A stretch of DNA of 64,000 nt. Source: Fodinibius sp034521915 (lineage in GTDB: Bacteria > Bacteroidota > Rhodothermia > Balneolales > Balneolaceae). Positions 1-8,393 of the stretch are shown in pieces; the stretch's first letter is position 1, and the number at the start of each line of letters is the position of its first letter. The translations under genes were made by a program, and so were the position numbers. The stretch spans positions 180,701 to 244,700 of the forward strand of contig NZ_JAXHLU010000016.1 in NCBI RefSeq assembly GCF_034521915.1, in the 5' to 3' direction. Under the pieces are notes generated by a model that was not told where the DNA came from, searched no databases, and saw only the letters and a list, made by a program, of their open reading frames with translations.

Positions 1-765
1 TGGAAAACCTATGACGATGATATGCCCGGTAAGGCGCGTATCGATACAGTCATGAAGTGGATGACTGATTCTGGCAATCAGACTGTTGATTTTGCAACGC
101 TGTATTACAGTGATGTGGACAGCAAGGGACATCGCTACGGTACGGAATCCGATTCTGTAAAGCAGGCTATCGAACGGGCTGACCGGCTGATGGGCTATCT
201 TAAAGAACAGATGAAAGCCAATAACCTGTGGTCGAATACGAATATTATTATTGTGTCCGATCACGGCATGGTTGACTTGTCCGCCGATAAGCTTATCCGT
301 CTCGATAAAATTATTGATATGGATGACACCAAACGAGTAATTTGGGGACCTATGACCGGAATTCAGCCCAAGGAGGGCGAAGAAGAGGAGATTTATCAGG
401 CGTTAAAATCTGCCGAAGAAAACTATCGGGTATATAAAAAAGAGGATCTGCCCAAACGGTATCATCTTAAAAATCATCGCCGTGTAGAAGATATTATAAT
501 GGTGGCGGATTTGGGGTACACAATTTTGGATGAAGATTACCAGGATGATTTTATAGAATCACTGCCACGTGCTACCCATGGTTACGACAACAATCAAAAA
601 GCAATGCAGGCTTTCTTTATTGCTCACGGACCGGCGTTTAAAAAGGGAGAACAGGTTGGGACTTTTCAGAATATCCACATTTATGAATTGATAAACCACC
701 TGATGGATACCGAGCCAGCTCCCAACGACGGTTCGCTGGATAGCGTACGGGTGTTGTTAAATTAG
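1..765 (+). CDS. ENPP-like nucleotide pyrophosphatase/phosphodiesterase, C-terminal part
   Basis: The reading frame is already open at base 1, so the N-terminus lies outside the window. The visible part carries alkaline-phosphatase-superfamily metal sites typical of nucleotide pyrophosphatase/phosphodiesterases: a YYSDVDSKGHRYG segment (Asp and His ligands), IIIVSDHGM (Asp-His pair) and THGYDNNQKAM (third His). Known family members hydrolyse phosphodiester or pyrophosphate bonds outside the cytoplasm using two zinc ions. The signal peptide and nucleophilic Thr would be in the missing part. No downstream partner gene is apparent, since a 440-base repeat-rich gap follows. Confidence 0.85.
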   Translation, partial: WKTYDDDMPGKARIDTVMKWMTDSGNQTVDFATLYYSDVDSKGHRYGTESDSVKQAIERADRLMGYLKEQMKANNLWSNTNIIIVSDHGMVDLSADKLIRLDKIIDMDDTKRVIWGPMTGIQPKEGEEEEIYQALKSAEENYRVYKKEDLPKRYHLKNHRRVEDIIMVADLGYTILDEDYQDDFIESLPRATHGYDNNQKAMQAFFIAHGPAFKKGEQVGTFQNIHIYELINHLMDTEPAPNDGSLDSVRVLLN

Positions 766-834
766 TAACCATCTTATTAGATGCCTCATCGGATGGCTGA
801 TTTTGCCATCCGGTGAATATTAACTCATTCCTGT

Positions 835-1050
835 CCTCTCCCTAAATTTAGGGAGAGGGACTCAAGAAATAACTTTGTTGTGCTCTCATCTGTCCGTAAT
901 TTTTTGTAGTGTTAGTTTTATTAAAGGAGTTTCTTCCCCTGCTCGGAGGGGAAGAACAAAGCCTGTCCCGACACATCGGGGATGGGGTCAGAAAAACTCT
1001 TAAGATAGATTTTATGCCAACGAGTCTTTCTCCCTATAAGTAGGGAGAAA
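835..1050. repeat. Cluster of short perfect hairpins in a 442-base intergenic gap
   Basis: The gap at 766-1207 has no convincing gene. It holds hairpins at 791-811 (7-bp stem), 835-858, 931-956 (10-bp stem TTCTTCCCCT/AGGGGAAGAA) and 1027-1050 (9-bp stem TTTCTCCCT/AGGGAGAAA). The stems are rich in CTCCC/GGGAG, like the elements at 5573-5683 and 6077-6198, which suggests a decayed copy of the same REP-like family. The first hairpin could also end the upstream transcript. Confidence 0.55.
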
Positions 1051-1207
1051 ACAAAAGAGGGTCAATGGCTGGACTTTGATGATGGACTGCAAGGATAAAT
1101 TCAGAGCGTTTCTAAATTAAAGTTCGTAGATATAAAACGTTGCATCTATCCGCAGAAGCCGTGATATTTAGTCCAATTTGTAAACATCAAAGAATTTTTC
1201 ATTTTCA

Positions 1208-1546
1208 ATGGCATATGTAGTAACAGAACCATGCATCAATTGTAAATACACCAATTGCGCGGCGGTTTGTCCGGTTGATGCCTTTCGGGAAGGGCCTAAT
1301 TTTCTAACTATCGACCCGCTTGAATGTATTGATTGTGATGCTTGCGTAGCAGAATGTCCTGTTGAAGCTATTTATCCCGATGACGAAGTGCCCATGGAGT
1401 GGGAGCACTATATTGATCTAAACGAACGATTGGCCGATGAATGGGCTGATCATGTTATCAATCAGACGAAAGAAGATTTTCCAGATGCCGATGAGTGGGC
1501 AGAAGTGGAAGATAAGCGCGAACATCTTCAGGAAAGCTGGGATTAA
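1208..1546 (+). CDS. fdxA: FdxA-type 7Fe/8Fe ferredoxin
   Basis: This 112-residue electron carrier has two iron-sulfur cluster motifs in its first 55 residues: CINCKYTNCAAVCP and CIDCDACVAECP. The EGPNFLTIDP linker and the DDEVP segment after the second motif are typical of the Azotobacter FdxA / Bacillus seven-iron ferredoxin family. Cys9, Cys12, Cys17 and Cys21 are all present, so the first site could in principle hold a 3Fe-4S or 4Fe-4S cluster. The C-terminal half is strongly acidic. It acts as a soluble cytoplasmic redox partner; the acceptor enzyme cannot be inferred from neighbours. Confidence 0.93.
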   Translation: MAYVVTEPCINCKYTNCAAVCPVDAFREGPNFLTIDPLECIDCDACVAECPVEAIYPDDEVPMEWEHYIDLNERLADEWADHVINQTKEDFPDADEWAEVEDKREHLQESWD

Positions 1547-1555
1547 TTTGTTTTC

Positions 1556-1596
1556 GTGATTAGGTGATTAAGAAATTGAGGGAATAACCTAATCAC
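1556..1596 (+). terminator. Hairpin after fdxA
   Basis: A 10-bp perfect stem (GTGATTAGGT/ACCTAATCAC) lies a few bases after the ferredoxin stop codon. No strong T run follows, so it may terminate weakly or only stabilise the 3' end. Confidence 0.4.
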
Positions 1597-1625
1597 TTAG
1601 TCACCGAATAACATCTATAAGTTTA

Positions 1626-2483
1626 ATGAATGAGAACAGTTCAAAGAAACAAAGCCTTTCCAGTCGAGATAAGAAACTCGACCTTGCCTCTCCCAAAATA
1701 ATGGGAATTCTCAATGCTACGCCCGATTCCTTTTCCGACGGTGGTAACTTTAATGAAGTGGATGCAGCGCTGGGCCGTATTGGACTCATGATTTCCCAGG
1801 GTGCTCATATCATAGACGTAGGCGGAGAATCAACCCGGCCGGGCTCCGAACCCGTCACGGAACAGGAAGAACTCGATCGCGTGTTGCCGATCCTCAAAAA
1901 AGCTATCTCACAATTTCCCGACACCTTTTTTTCGATTGATACCACCAAATATCGCGTGGCCGAAGAAGCGCTTAAACTCGGCACTCATTTTGTTAACGAT
2001 GTAAGCGGACTCCAAAAAGAGCCTCGTTTTGTGGATTTATGCGTGCAGTATAATGCAGGGTATGTGATGATGCATTCGCAGGGTAATCCCAAAACAATGC
2101 AGAAAGATCCAACCTATGATAACGTGATCGCTGATATAAAGCAGTTTCTAAAAGTCCGGCTTGATGAGGCCAAAGAGAAGGGATTAAAAAATATTATCAT
2201 TGATCCCGGTATTGGTTTTGGAAAAACGCTGGAGCACAACCTGAAACTAATTGCTTATCTTAAGGAATTTCAGGATTTGGGATGTCCCATTTTAGTAGGG
2301 GCGTCACGCAAATCAATGATCGGCCAGATTCTAAACGATCGCTCCGTTGATGATCGTCTTACAGGTACCATAGCCGTCCATTATCATGCTTTGATTAACG
2401 GCGCCAATATCATTCGCGTACACGACGTCAAAGAAGCACACGATTCGCTACAGGTATTTAATGCTATTTCGTCAAAGATGTAG
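1626..2483 (+). CDS. folP: Dihydropteroate synthase
   Basis: The enzyme joins 6-hydroxymethyl-dihydropterin diphosphate and p-aminobenzoate in cytoplasmic folate synthesis. All family signatures are present over 285 residues: GILNATPDSFSDGG (diphosphate loop), IIDVGGESTRPGS, FSIDTTKYRVAEEA, FVNDVSGL, IIIDPGIGFGKT, LVGASRKSMIG (Lys/Arg of the active site) and IRVHDV at the end of the TIM barrel. Length is normal. The ATG at 1626 begins a short Ser/Lys-rich lead before the first barrel strand. It shares strand with cdaA downstream, but a 153-base gap with a perfect palindrome separates them, so co-transcription is uncertain. Confidence 0.96.
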   Translation: MNENSSKKQSLSSRDKKLDLASPKIMGILNATPDSFSDGGNFNEVDAALGRIGLMISQGAHIIDVGGESTRPGSEPVTEQEELDRVLPILKKAISQFPDTFFSIDTTKYRVAEEALKLGTHFVNDVSGLQKEPRFVDLCVQYNAGYVMMHSQGNPKTMQKDPTYDNVIADIKQFLKVRLDEAKEKGLKNIIIDPGIGFGKTLEHNLKLIAYLKEFQDLGCPILVGASRKSMIGQILNDRSVDDRLTGTIAVHYHALINGANIIRVHDVKEAHDSLQVFNAISSKM

Positions 2484-2526
2484 GTTATAGATAGAGTCTA
2501 CTCTGTAACGACCCTACTCTGTAAAA

Positions 2527-2558
2527 AGGTGGAGTCCATTTATAAATGGACTCCACCT
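2527..2558. terminator. Perfect 16-bp palindrome between folP and cdaA
   Basis: Each arm is AGGTGGAGTCCATTTA or its exact complement, with no loop beyond the central bases. An A run precedes it, which would be a T run only for minus-strand transcription; on the plus strand there is no T tail. It is preceded by a direct repeat of CTACTCTGTAA (about 2499 and 2514). It may be a terminator or a regulatory site for cdaA. Confidence 0.45.
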
Positions 2559-2636
2559 AGTGATATCTACATACAAAACTTCGCCAAATAATACTTATAT
2601 TCCGCTAAACAACATCCAGAAAAACGAGGTACACCG

Positions 2637-3455
2637 TTGATTCCCATTGGCTTCCTTGAATTTGGCATCCGGGACTTTGTCGAAGTCCTGATTATTACCA
2701 TGGTGCTGTTCTACCTGTACCGGTGGATCCGCGGCACATTTGCCATTCAGGCCGCTGTAGGTCTTGTTTTTATCATTATAATAAATGCGGCCGTTAGCGC
2801 ACTGGGGCTCACCACCATCAACTTTATACTCCGCGGTATTTTGGATGTAGGTATCTTGGCAGTATTTATCATTTTTCAGCCCGAAATACGCAAGCTGCTC
2901 TATAGCCTGGGACACAATACGAATCTCGACCGCTTTTTCGTGCGCTCCAATCCCAATACCATTATTGATGAAGTAGTCGATGCCGTTCGTGACATGTCCC
3001 ACACCAAAACCGGGGCGTTAATTGTATTTGCGCGCACTTCAACGCTGCAAGACTTGGTCGACGTTGGGGTAAAACTGGATGCAAAAGTTAACAGCGAGCT
3101 ATTAAAAACAATATTTAACAAACACACGCCGCTGCACGACGGGGCTATAGTAATCCGCAATAATCGAATTGTAGCCGCCAGTTGCTATTTGCCCATCTCA
3201 CAAAACCAGAACATTTCATCCGTTTTTGGGACACGCCACCGGGCAGCAGTAGGTATTACCGAAACCAACAACGTATTTGTGGTAGTGGTATCCGAAGAAA
3301 CAGGACGTATTTCTATAGCTAAAAATGGATCGCTTACCAGCGGATTGACGATCCAGAAACTCCGCAGTGAAATGCAGGACGCACTCGGGGAACAGGAGAT
3401 AGATGAGGATGATGTAGCTTTTTCATCTGCGCAAAGCGAACTGAAGATTAGTTAG
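2637..3455 (+). CDS. cdaA: Diadenylate cyclase CdaA (DacA)
   Basis: This 272-residue membrane enzyme makes cyclic di-AMP from two ATP. The first ~85 residues form three hydrophobic helices, and the DisA_N/DAC domain follows with the catalytic DGA motif (about residues 168-170, DGAIVIRNNR) and the RHR motif (about 200-202, GTRHRAAVGITE). Architecture and length match the CdaA class, not DisA. The best start is a TTG at 2637 with a GAGG about 8 bases upstream; no in-frame ATG precedes the first helix. In other bacteria c-di-AMP controls potassium and osmolyte uptake. No CdaR or GlmM gene is adjacent. Confidence 0.93.
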   Translation: MIPIGFLEFGIRDFVEVLIITMVLFYLYRWIRGTFAIQAAVGLVFIIIINAAVSALGLTTINFILRGILDVGILAVFIIFQPEIRKLLYSLGHNTNLDRFFVRSNPNTIIDEVVDAVRDMSHTKTGALIVFARTSTLQDLVDVGVKLDAKVNSELLKTIFNKHTPLHDGAIVIRNNRIVAASCYLPISQNQNISSVFGTRHRAAVGITETNNVFVVVVSEETGRISIAKNGSLTSGLTIQKLRSEMQDALGEQEIDEDDVAFSSAQSELKIS

Positions 3456-3528
3456 TAGCTTCTACTGCTATAACAATTCTGCATATTCTTCGTAAGGTTG
3501 TTTTCAACTTTAACAAAAGTTTCTCTAT

Positions 3529-4398
3529 ATGAAATATTCTGTCTCGATTATAATTACCGTGCTGTTATTGGCCGGAGCACTGACCGTAGAAGCCCAAAAT
3601 AAAGAATATAAGTTAGATCAGGATTATGGTATCGCTGCGGACGGTACGGTCTTTTTGGATAGCGATGATGCTGAAGTTAGTATAGTTGCCAGTGATCGAT
3701 TTGATGTCAATGTTAATGTTTACCATCGTATTGATGTAGATGGAATAGAGTGGGGATCTGCCGATGAGTTCAAGATGAATGTAAAACAACGCGATGGCGA
3801 TCTTTACATTAAAGAAGCCGAGCGCAATAATAGTGGTTTTCGCATTGGAAGTATTGAGAGGGAATACCGAATTACTCTTAAAGTTCCCCGAATGGTATCG
3901 ATAGATGTAAAAGGGGACGATGGAAGCTATGAAATATCCGATGTTGGAGGAGCAATCAATATGGTTGCGGATGATTCTGATGTCAGCATAAAAAACGCTA
4001 CCGGAGAAGACTTTTCATTTGAGATTGATGATGGGGCTATTAGGATGGATAAAGGACAAGGTAAACTTGCGGTTACACTTGATGATGGAGAGTTTCGAGT
4101 GGATAACGGACGATTTAGGGAAATTGATGTTAGTGGAGATGATGCAAACCTTTATTTTGCTACTGAATTATTCGATGATGGAAAATACTACTTTAATATA
4201 GATGACAGTGATTTGGAACTGGATATTTCAGGTGGCGGTGGCAGCATTGATATAGCTCATGATGACACTGACATCGAAACCTTTGGTGCGTTCTCCCAAG
4301 TAAGAGATGAAGAGGGAAGTACTGTTTATAATTTGAATGGGGGAAGTGCCAGCGTAGAGATTGACAGTGAAGACGGAGATATCGTATTACGATATTAG
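3529..4398 (+). CDS. Exported DUF4097-like beta-strand repeat protein
   Basis: The 289-residue product begins with a signal peptide (hydrophobic IIITVLLLAGALTV, probable cleavage after VEAQ). The mature part is very rich in Asp and Gly and repeats short strand-like units (DDGSYEISDVGG, DDSDVSIKNATG, DDGEFRVDNG), the pattern of DUF4097/GLPT-type putative adhesins that fold as a beta solenoid. It is therefore probably secreted or periplasmic. No cell-wall anchor or Por sorting domain is visible. Function is unknown; the family name is by pattern only. Confidence 0.65.
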   Translation: MKYSVSIIITVLLLAGALTVEAQNKEYKLDQDYGIAADGTVFLDSDDAEVSIVASDRFDVNVNVYHRIDVDGIEWGSADEFKMNVKQRDGDLYIKEAERNNSGFRIGSIEREYRITLKVPRMVSIDVKGDDGSYEISDVGGAINMVADDSDVSIKNATGEDFSFEIDDGAIRMDKGQGKLAVTLDDGEFRVDNGRFREIDVSGDDANLYFATELFDDGKYYFNIDDSDLELDISGGGGSIDIAHDDTDIETFGAFSQVRDEEGSTVYNLNGGSASVEIDSEDGDIVLRY

Positions 4399-4420
4399 GA
4401 ATAACAGTTTGATGTTATAC

Positions 4421-4470
4421 AGAATTGCCTGGCACTAATCTCATATTGGTATCGGGCAATTCTATTTTTT
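4421..4470. terminator. Terminator between convergent genes
   Basis: AGAATTGCC pairs with GGCAATTCT across a 25-base loop and is followed on the plus strand by TATTTTTT. It ends the DUF4097-like gene and overlaps the last codons of meaB on the other strand. Confidence 0.7.
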
Positions 4471-5556
4471 AATCTCCCTGAAGTATAGTTCGAGCAGCTT
4501 TTGAGCAGCTTTAAAAGAACTCATTTCTCCATTTAATACCTGCTGTTCAATTTGCTCCTGCTTCTTTTTTACGGCGGGACTGTCATAAAAATGCTCCGTC
4601 AGTCGATTGGTAATGGTATCGTACATCCAGTGTTTGGCCTGGCGATTTCGGTTCTCTTCGAAATAGCTATTTTCTTTTGTTTGCTGTATGTATTCCTGGA
4701 TAATTTCCCAGATTTCAGGAATTCCCTTGCCGGTTAATGCCGAACAGGTAGTGACCTTGGGAGTCCATCCCGATTTTGTTTCTGGATACAGATGCAGTGC
4801 ATTTTTGTATTCTCGTACCGCCTGACTGACCGCCTTTTCACTGGCTTCGTCAACTTTGTTGATTGCAATAGTGTCAGCCATCTCCATGATACCACGCTTG
4901 ATTCCCTGCAGTTCATCGCCGGCCCCGGCCAGCATCAATAGCAGAAAGAAATCGACCATGGAGTGCACGGCCGTTTCCGATTGTCCAACGCCTACGGTTT
5001 CGATAAAAATAGTATCGTATCCTGCGGCTTCGCACAGGTAAATAGTTTCACGCGTTTTGCGTGCTACTCCTCCCAGGGAGCCGCCGGTGGGAGAGGGACG
5101 AATAAACGCACTGTCATTATTGGCCAGCGTTTCCATGCGCGTTTTATCACCGAGGATACTTCCTTTGGTGCGGGTACTGCTGGGATCGATGGCTAACACC
5201 GCCAATTTATTCCCTTGGTCAATGATGTGGTTGCCTAACGACTCAATAAATGTGCTTTTGCCTACACCGGGTACGCCGGTAATTCCTATACGTATGGAGT
5301 TACCTGTGTCCGGTAAGCATTGCTCGATAATATCCTGGGCAAGTTCACGGTGCTCGGCCTTGGTGCTCTCTATGAGCGTGATAGCACGGCTTAGAATGGT
5401 TCGATTACCCGACTTGATGCCATTGACATACTCCTCCAGCGAAAGCGAAGAACGGCTATTTTTAAAACGTTCCAATCCCTTCGTGTTGATAGCGCTGTTT
5501 TGCTCAACGCCCTCACTTACCGAAAGGGAAGAATCGTTATTTTGGTTGTTGGACAC
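4462..5556 (-). CDS. meaB: MeaB/ArgK G3E-family GTPase, methylmalonyl-CoA mutase chaperone
   Basis: The 364-residue protein has a P-loop (GVPGVGKST, residues 94-102), a LAVLAIDPSS segment, and NKVDEA as the guanine-recognition motif, matching the MeaB/MMAA family. Family members guard and reload the B12 cofactor of methylmalonyl-CoA mutase using GTP. The C-terminus ends in a helical dimerisation arm. It lies on the same strand and downstream of mutA-mutB, as expected, but a DUF559 gene with two flanking repeats sits between mutB and meaB. Confidence 0.95.
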   Translation of the reverse strand: MSNNQNNDSSLSVSEGVEQNSAINTKGLERFKNSRSSLSLEEYVNGIKSGNRTILSRAITLIESTKAEHRELAQDIIEQCLPDTGNSIRIGITGVPGVGKSTFIESLGNHIIDQGNKLAVLAIDPSSTRTKGSILGDKTRMETLANNDSAFIRPSPTGGSLGGVARKTRETIYLCEAAGYDTIFIETVGVGQSETAVHSMVDFFLLLMLAGAGDELQGIKRGIMEMADTIAINKVDEASEKAVSQAVREYKNALHLYPETKSGWTPKVTTCSALTGKGIPEIWEIIQEYIQQTKENSYFEENRNRQAKHWMYDTITNRLTEHFYDSPAVKKKQEQIEQQVLNGEMSSFKAAQKLLELYFREIKK

Positions 5557-5572
5557 TTGAAGATAATTTTTT

Positions 5573-5683
5573 TACACCCCTCCCTCCGAAAATATTCGGA
5601 GGGGCTCCCCTTGAGGGGAGAAGAAGTTCATCCCTCCTTGAGGAGGGTGCTCCGATTGATTTTTATCGGAGACGGGAGGTGTA
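5573..5683. repeat. Multi-hairpin REP-like element, copy A
   Basis: This 111-bp element contains four consecutive hairpins. They are CTCCGAA/TTCGGAG, CTCCCC-TTGA-GGGGAG, CCCTCC-TTGA-GGAGGG and CTCCGAT/ATCGGAG. Its ends are related inverted repeats (TACACCCCTCCC and GGGAGGTGTA). The third hairpin and the right end are shared with copy B at 6077-6198, while the fourth stem has a different sequence but stays paired. It ends four bases after the DUF559 stop codon. Confidence 0.8.
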
Positions 5684-5687
5684 AATC

Positions 5688-6062
5688 TTAGTTAGCATTA
5701 AGTTTAATCCAATTTTCAATAGTATGAATAACAGAATTAATATCTTGTTTTATTTCTTTATTATCGAATCTAAGAAAGTGAACATTATAAGATTCTATCT
5801 CTTTCTGTCGAGTTAAATCATTTACACTTGTTTCGGGATGCTCATGAGCACCACCATCAACTTCAATAGCTAACTTCAGTTCGTGGCAATAAAAATCAAC
5901 GATATATTCAAGCATGGGAACTTGTCGATGGAATTGATAGCCTAAGCTTTTTCTCCGGATTTTCTGCCACAAAAGAACTTCGGCGTGTGTCATATTTTTA
6001 CGGAGATTTCTTGCCAGTTCTTTCAGCTCAGGATTATATGGTATTATTTTGTTTTTGGTCAT
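5688..6062 (-). CDS. DUF559 (Vsr/MTES_1575-like) putative endonuclease
   Basis: The 124-residue product has the DUF559 signature: MTHAEVLLWQKIRRK, then LGYQFHRQVPM, VDFYCHELKLAIEVDGGAHE and FLRFDNKEI. The Asp of VDFYC and Glu-Val-Asp strand resemble the PD-(D/E)XK/Vsr nuclease core. Substrate and biological role are unknown. The start is placed at 6062 because an upstream in-frame start would encode part of repeat B. Two hairpin-rich repeats flank it within 4 and 14 bases, so the whole unit looks like a small insertion into the mut operon. Confidence 0.8.
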   Translation of the reverse strand: MTKNKIIPYNPELKELARNLRKNMTHAEVLLWQKIRRKSLGYQFHRQVPMLEYIVDFYCHELKLAIEVDGGAHEHPETSVNDLTRQKEIESYNVHFLRFDNKEIKQDINSVIHTIENWIKLNAN

Positions 6063-6076
6063 ATGTCGAATATAGT

Positions 6077-6198
6077 TACACCCATCCCTTCGACATAACG
6101 TCATGTCGAATTACTTCCCTCAAGGGAAGATGAGATTAATCCCTCCTTGAGGAGGGTGCCTGAATTCCATAGAGTTTTGGAATTCGGGCGGGAGGTGT
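6077..6198. repeat. Multi-hairpin REP-like element, copy B
   Basis: This 122-bp element has the same order of four hairpins as copy A: TTCGACAT/ATGTCGAA (8 bp), CTTCCC-TCAA-GGGAAG, CCCTCC-TTGA-GGAGGG (identical to copy A) and a GAATTCC/GGAATTC stem. Its ends are TACACCCATCCC and GGGAGGTGT, an inverted pair. It lies between mutB and the start of the DUF559 gene, in the same orientation as copy A. Confidence 0.8.
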
Positions 6199-6203
6199 TT
6201 GAA

Positions 6204-8336
6204 TTATTTTTTTGCATCAATAAGTATCTCCAAAATTTGCTGGGCGGCCAGTGAGATCACAGTACCGGGACCAAAAATACCGACCACGCCTTTGTCATAA
6301 AGAAATTCATAATCCTGTTCGGGTACTACGCCGCCGACGATTACCATAATGTCATCACGGCCCAATTCTTCAAGTTCATCAAGCACTTGTGGCACCAGTG
6401 TTTTGTGTCCACCGGCCAGACTTGAAACGCCCAAAATATGGACATCATTTTCAGCAGCCTGACGCGCGGCTTCTTCTGGTGTCTGAAAGAGCGGACCAAT
6501 ATCCACATCAAAGCCCAGATCGGCAAAGCTGGTTGATATTACTTTTGCTCCGCGATCGTGGCCGTCCTGACCCATTTTTGCTACCATGATACGGGGACGT
6601 CGTCCAGCAAGCTCGGCAAACTCATTCGCCAACTGTTGAGCCTTTTCAAACTTTTCGTCCTTATCTATCTCTGAAGAATACACACCTGATATTGATCTAA
6701 CGGTTGCCGTATAACGTCCGAATTCTTTTTCCATAGCGTCGGAGATTTCACCCAGTGTTGCTCGCTTGCGAGCCGCTTTAACCGCCATATCGAGCAGATT
6801 TCCATCCCCCGATTCTGCCACTTTTGTAATAGCGTCAAGCGCTGCTTGTACCTCTTCTTCGTTACGTTCTGCTCGCAGCTTCTCAAGTCGGTCTAACTGT
6901 GTTTTTCGGACTTTCTCATTATCAACTTCAAGAATGTCAATCGGCTCTTCTTTGTCAAGCTGATATTTGTTAACGCCAACGATGGTTTCTTTTCCGGAGT
7001 CGATACGCGCCTGTTTTTTTGCGGCAGCTTCCTCAATACGCATTTTGGGGACTCCCGTTTCTATGGCTTTAGCCATGCCACCTAGTTCTTCCACTTCTTC
7101 TATGAGTTCCCAGGCACGCCGCGCGATACGATCTGTGAGATATTCTACATAATATGAACCAGCCCAGGGATCAACGGCTTTAGTAATATGTGTTTCTTCT
7201 TGTAGATATGTTTGTGTGTTGCGGGCAATGCGGGAAGAGAAGTCTGACGGTAAGGCAATAGCTTCGTCGAGCGCATTCGTATGCATCGATTGGGTGTGGC
7301 CAAGTGCGGCGGCCATTGCTTCGATGGTGGTTCGCGCCACATTGTTATAGGGATCTTGCTTGGTGAGACTCCATCCGGATGTTTGGCTGTGCGTCCGCAG
7401 TGACATCGACTTGGAATTTTTAGGTTCAAACTGCTTGACCATCTTGGCCCAGAGCATACGAGCGGCACGCATTTTGGCGATCTCCATAAAGTGATTCATT
7501 CCAATTGCCCAGAAAAACGAAATCCGAGGTGCAAATTCATCGACGTCAAGTCCGGCTTCGATGCCGGTGCGCAGATATTCGAGTCCGTCGGCCAGGGTAT
7601 AAGCCAGCTCGATATCACAGGTAGCGCCAGCCTCTTGCATATGATATCCCGAAACAGAAATAGAATTAAACTTGGGCATATGTTGTGAAGTATACTCAAA
7701 AATATCCCCTACAATACGCATAGATGGCTTTGGTGGATAGATGTACGTATTGCGCACCATAAATTCTTTGAGGATGTCGTTTTGGATGGTACCCGCCATC
7801 TTTTCTTTGGATACCCCCTGCTCTTCGGCTGTAACAATATAAAAGGCCATAGTCGGAATGACGGCTCCGTTCATGGTCATGGATACCGAAACCTGATCTA
7901 ATGGAATCTGATCAAATAGTACCTTCATATCCAGGATGGAATCAATAGCTACGCCCGCTTTTCCAACATCGCCGGAAACGCGTGGATGATCGGAATCGTA
8001 GCCCCGGTGTGTAGCTAAATCAAAGGCGACAGATAGGCCTTTTTGTCCCTGTGCCAGGGCTTTGCGATAAAATTTGTTGGATTCTTCAGCGGTTGAGAAT
8101 CCGGCATATTGGCGGATAGTCCACGGACGAAAAGTGTACATGGTTGAATACGGTCCACGCAAGTAGGGCGGTATCCCTGCGGCATAATCGAGATGCTCGA
8201 AATTTTCTATATCTGATTGATCAAACTGTGGCTTTACTGGAATCTGCTCAGCGGTGTTCCATGGTTCTTTGCTTTTTGCTTCGTGATCAGCAGAAATTGA
8301 AGGGTCAAATGGGATGTCAGAAAAATCAGGTCTCAT
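6204..8336 (-). CDS. mutB: Methylmalonyl-CoA mutase, large (catalytic) subunit
   Basis: The 710-residue enzyme interconverts methylmalonyl-CoA and succinyl-CoA. The N-terminal TIM barrel includes RPWTIRQYAGFSTAEESN, TMTMNGAV and RTHSQTSGWSLT. The C-terminal B12-binding domain has the DxHxxG motif in GQDGHDRGAK (Asp591, His593, Gly596), with the lower-ligand His, plus GVSSLAGGHKTL. Length is standard. It follows mutA by 57 bases on the same strand, and meaB is further downstream. The pair would act in propionate or branched-chain/odd-chain breakdown. Confidence 0.97.
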   Translation of the reverse strand: MRPDFSDIPFDPSISADHEAKSKEPWNTAEQIPVKPQFDQSDIENFEHLDYAAGIPPYLRGPYSTMYTFRPWTIRQYAGFSTAEESNKFYRKALAQGQKGLSVAFDLATHRGYDSDHPRVSGDVGKAGVAIDSILDMKVLFDQIPLDQVSVSMTMNGAVIPTMAFYIVTAEEQGVSKEKMAGTIQNDILKEFMVRNTYIYPPKPSMRIVGDIFEYTSQHMPKFNSISVSGYHMQEAGATCDIELAYTLADGLEYLRTGIEAGLDVDEFAPRISFFWAIGMNHFMEIAKMRAARMLWAKMVKQFEPKNSKSMSLRTHSQTSGWSLTKQDPYNNVARTTIEAMAAALGHTQSMHTNALDEAIALPSDFSSRIARNTQTYLQEETHITKAVDPWAGSYYVEYLTDRIARRAWELIEEVEELGGMAKAIETGVPKMRIEEAAAKKQARIDSGKETIVGVNKYQLDKEEPIDILEVDNEKVRKTQLDRLEKLRAERNEEEVQAALDAITKVAESGDGNLLDMAVKAARKRATLGEISDAMEKEFGRYTATVRSISGVYSSEIDKDEKFEKAQQLANEFAELAGRRPRIMVAKMGQDGHDRGAKVISTSFADLGFDVDIGPLFQTPEEAARQAAENDVHILGVSSLAGGHKTLVPQVLDELEELGRDDIMVIVGGVVPEQDYEFLYDKGVVGIFGPGTVISLAAQQILEILIDAKK

Positions 8337-8393
8337 AATTCAATTAGGAATTAAGAATGAAAAATTAAAAATGGGTGACCTATATTTAATTTT

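Noticed and set aside
5057..5560. 167-codon ORF opposite meaB
   Set aside because: It is antisense to a fully conserved GTPase gene, has no family match and no ribosome site.
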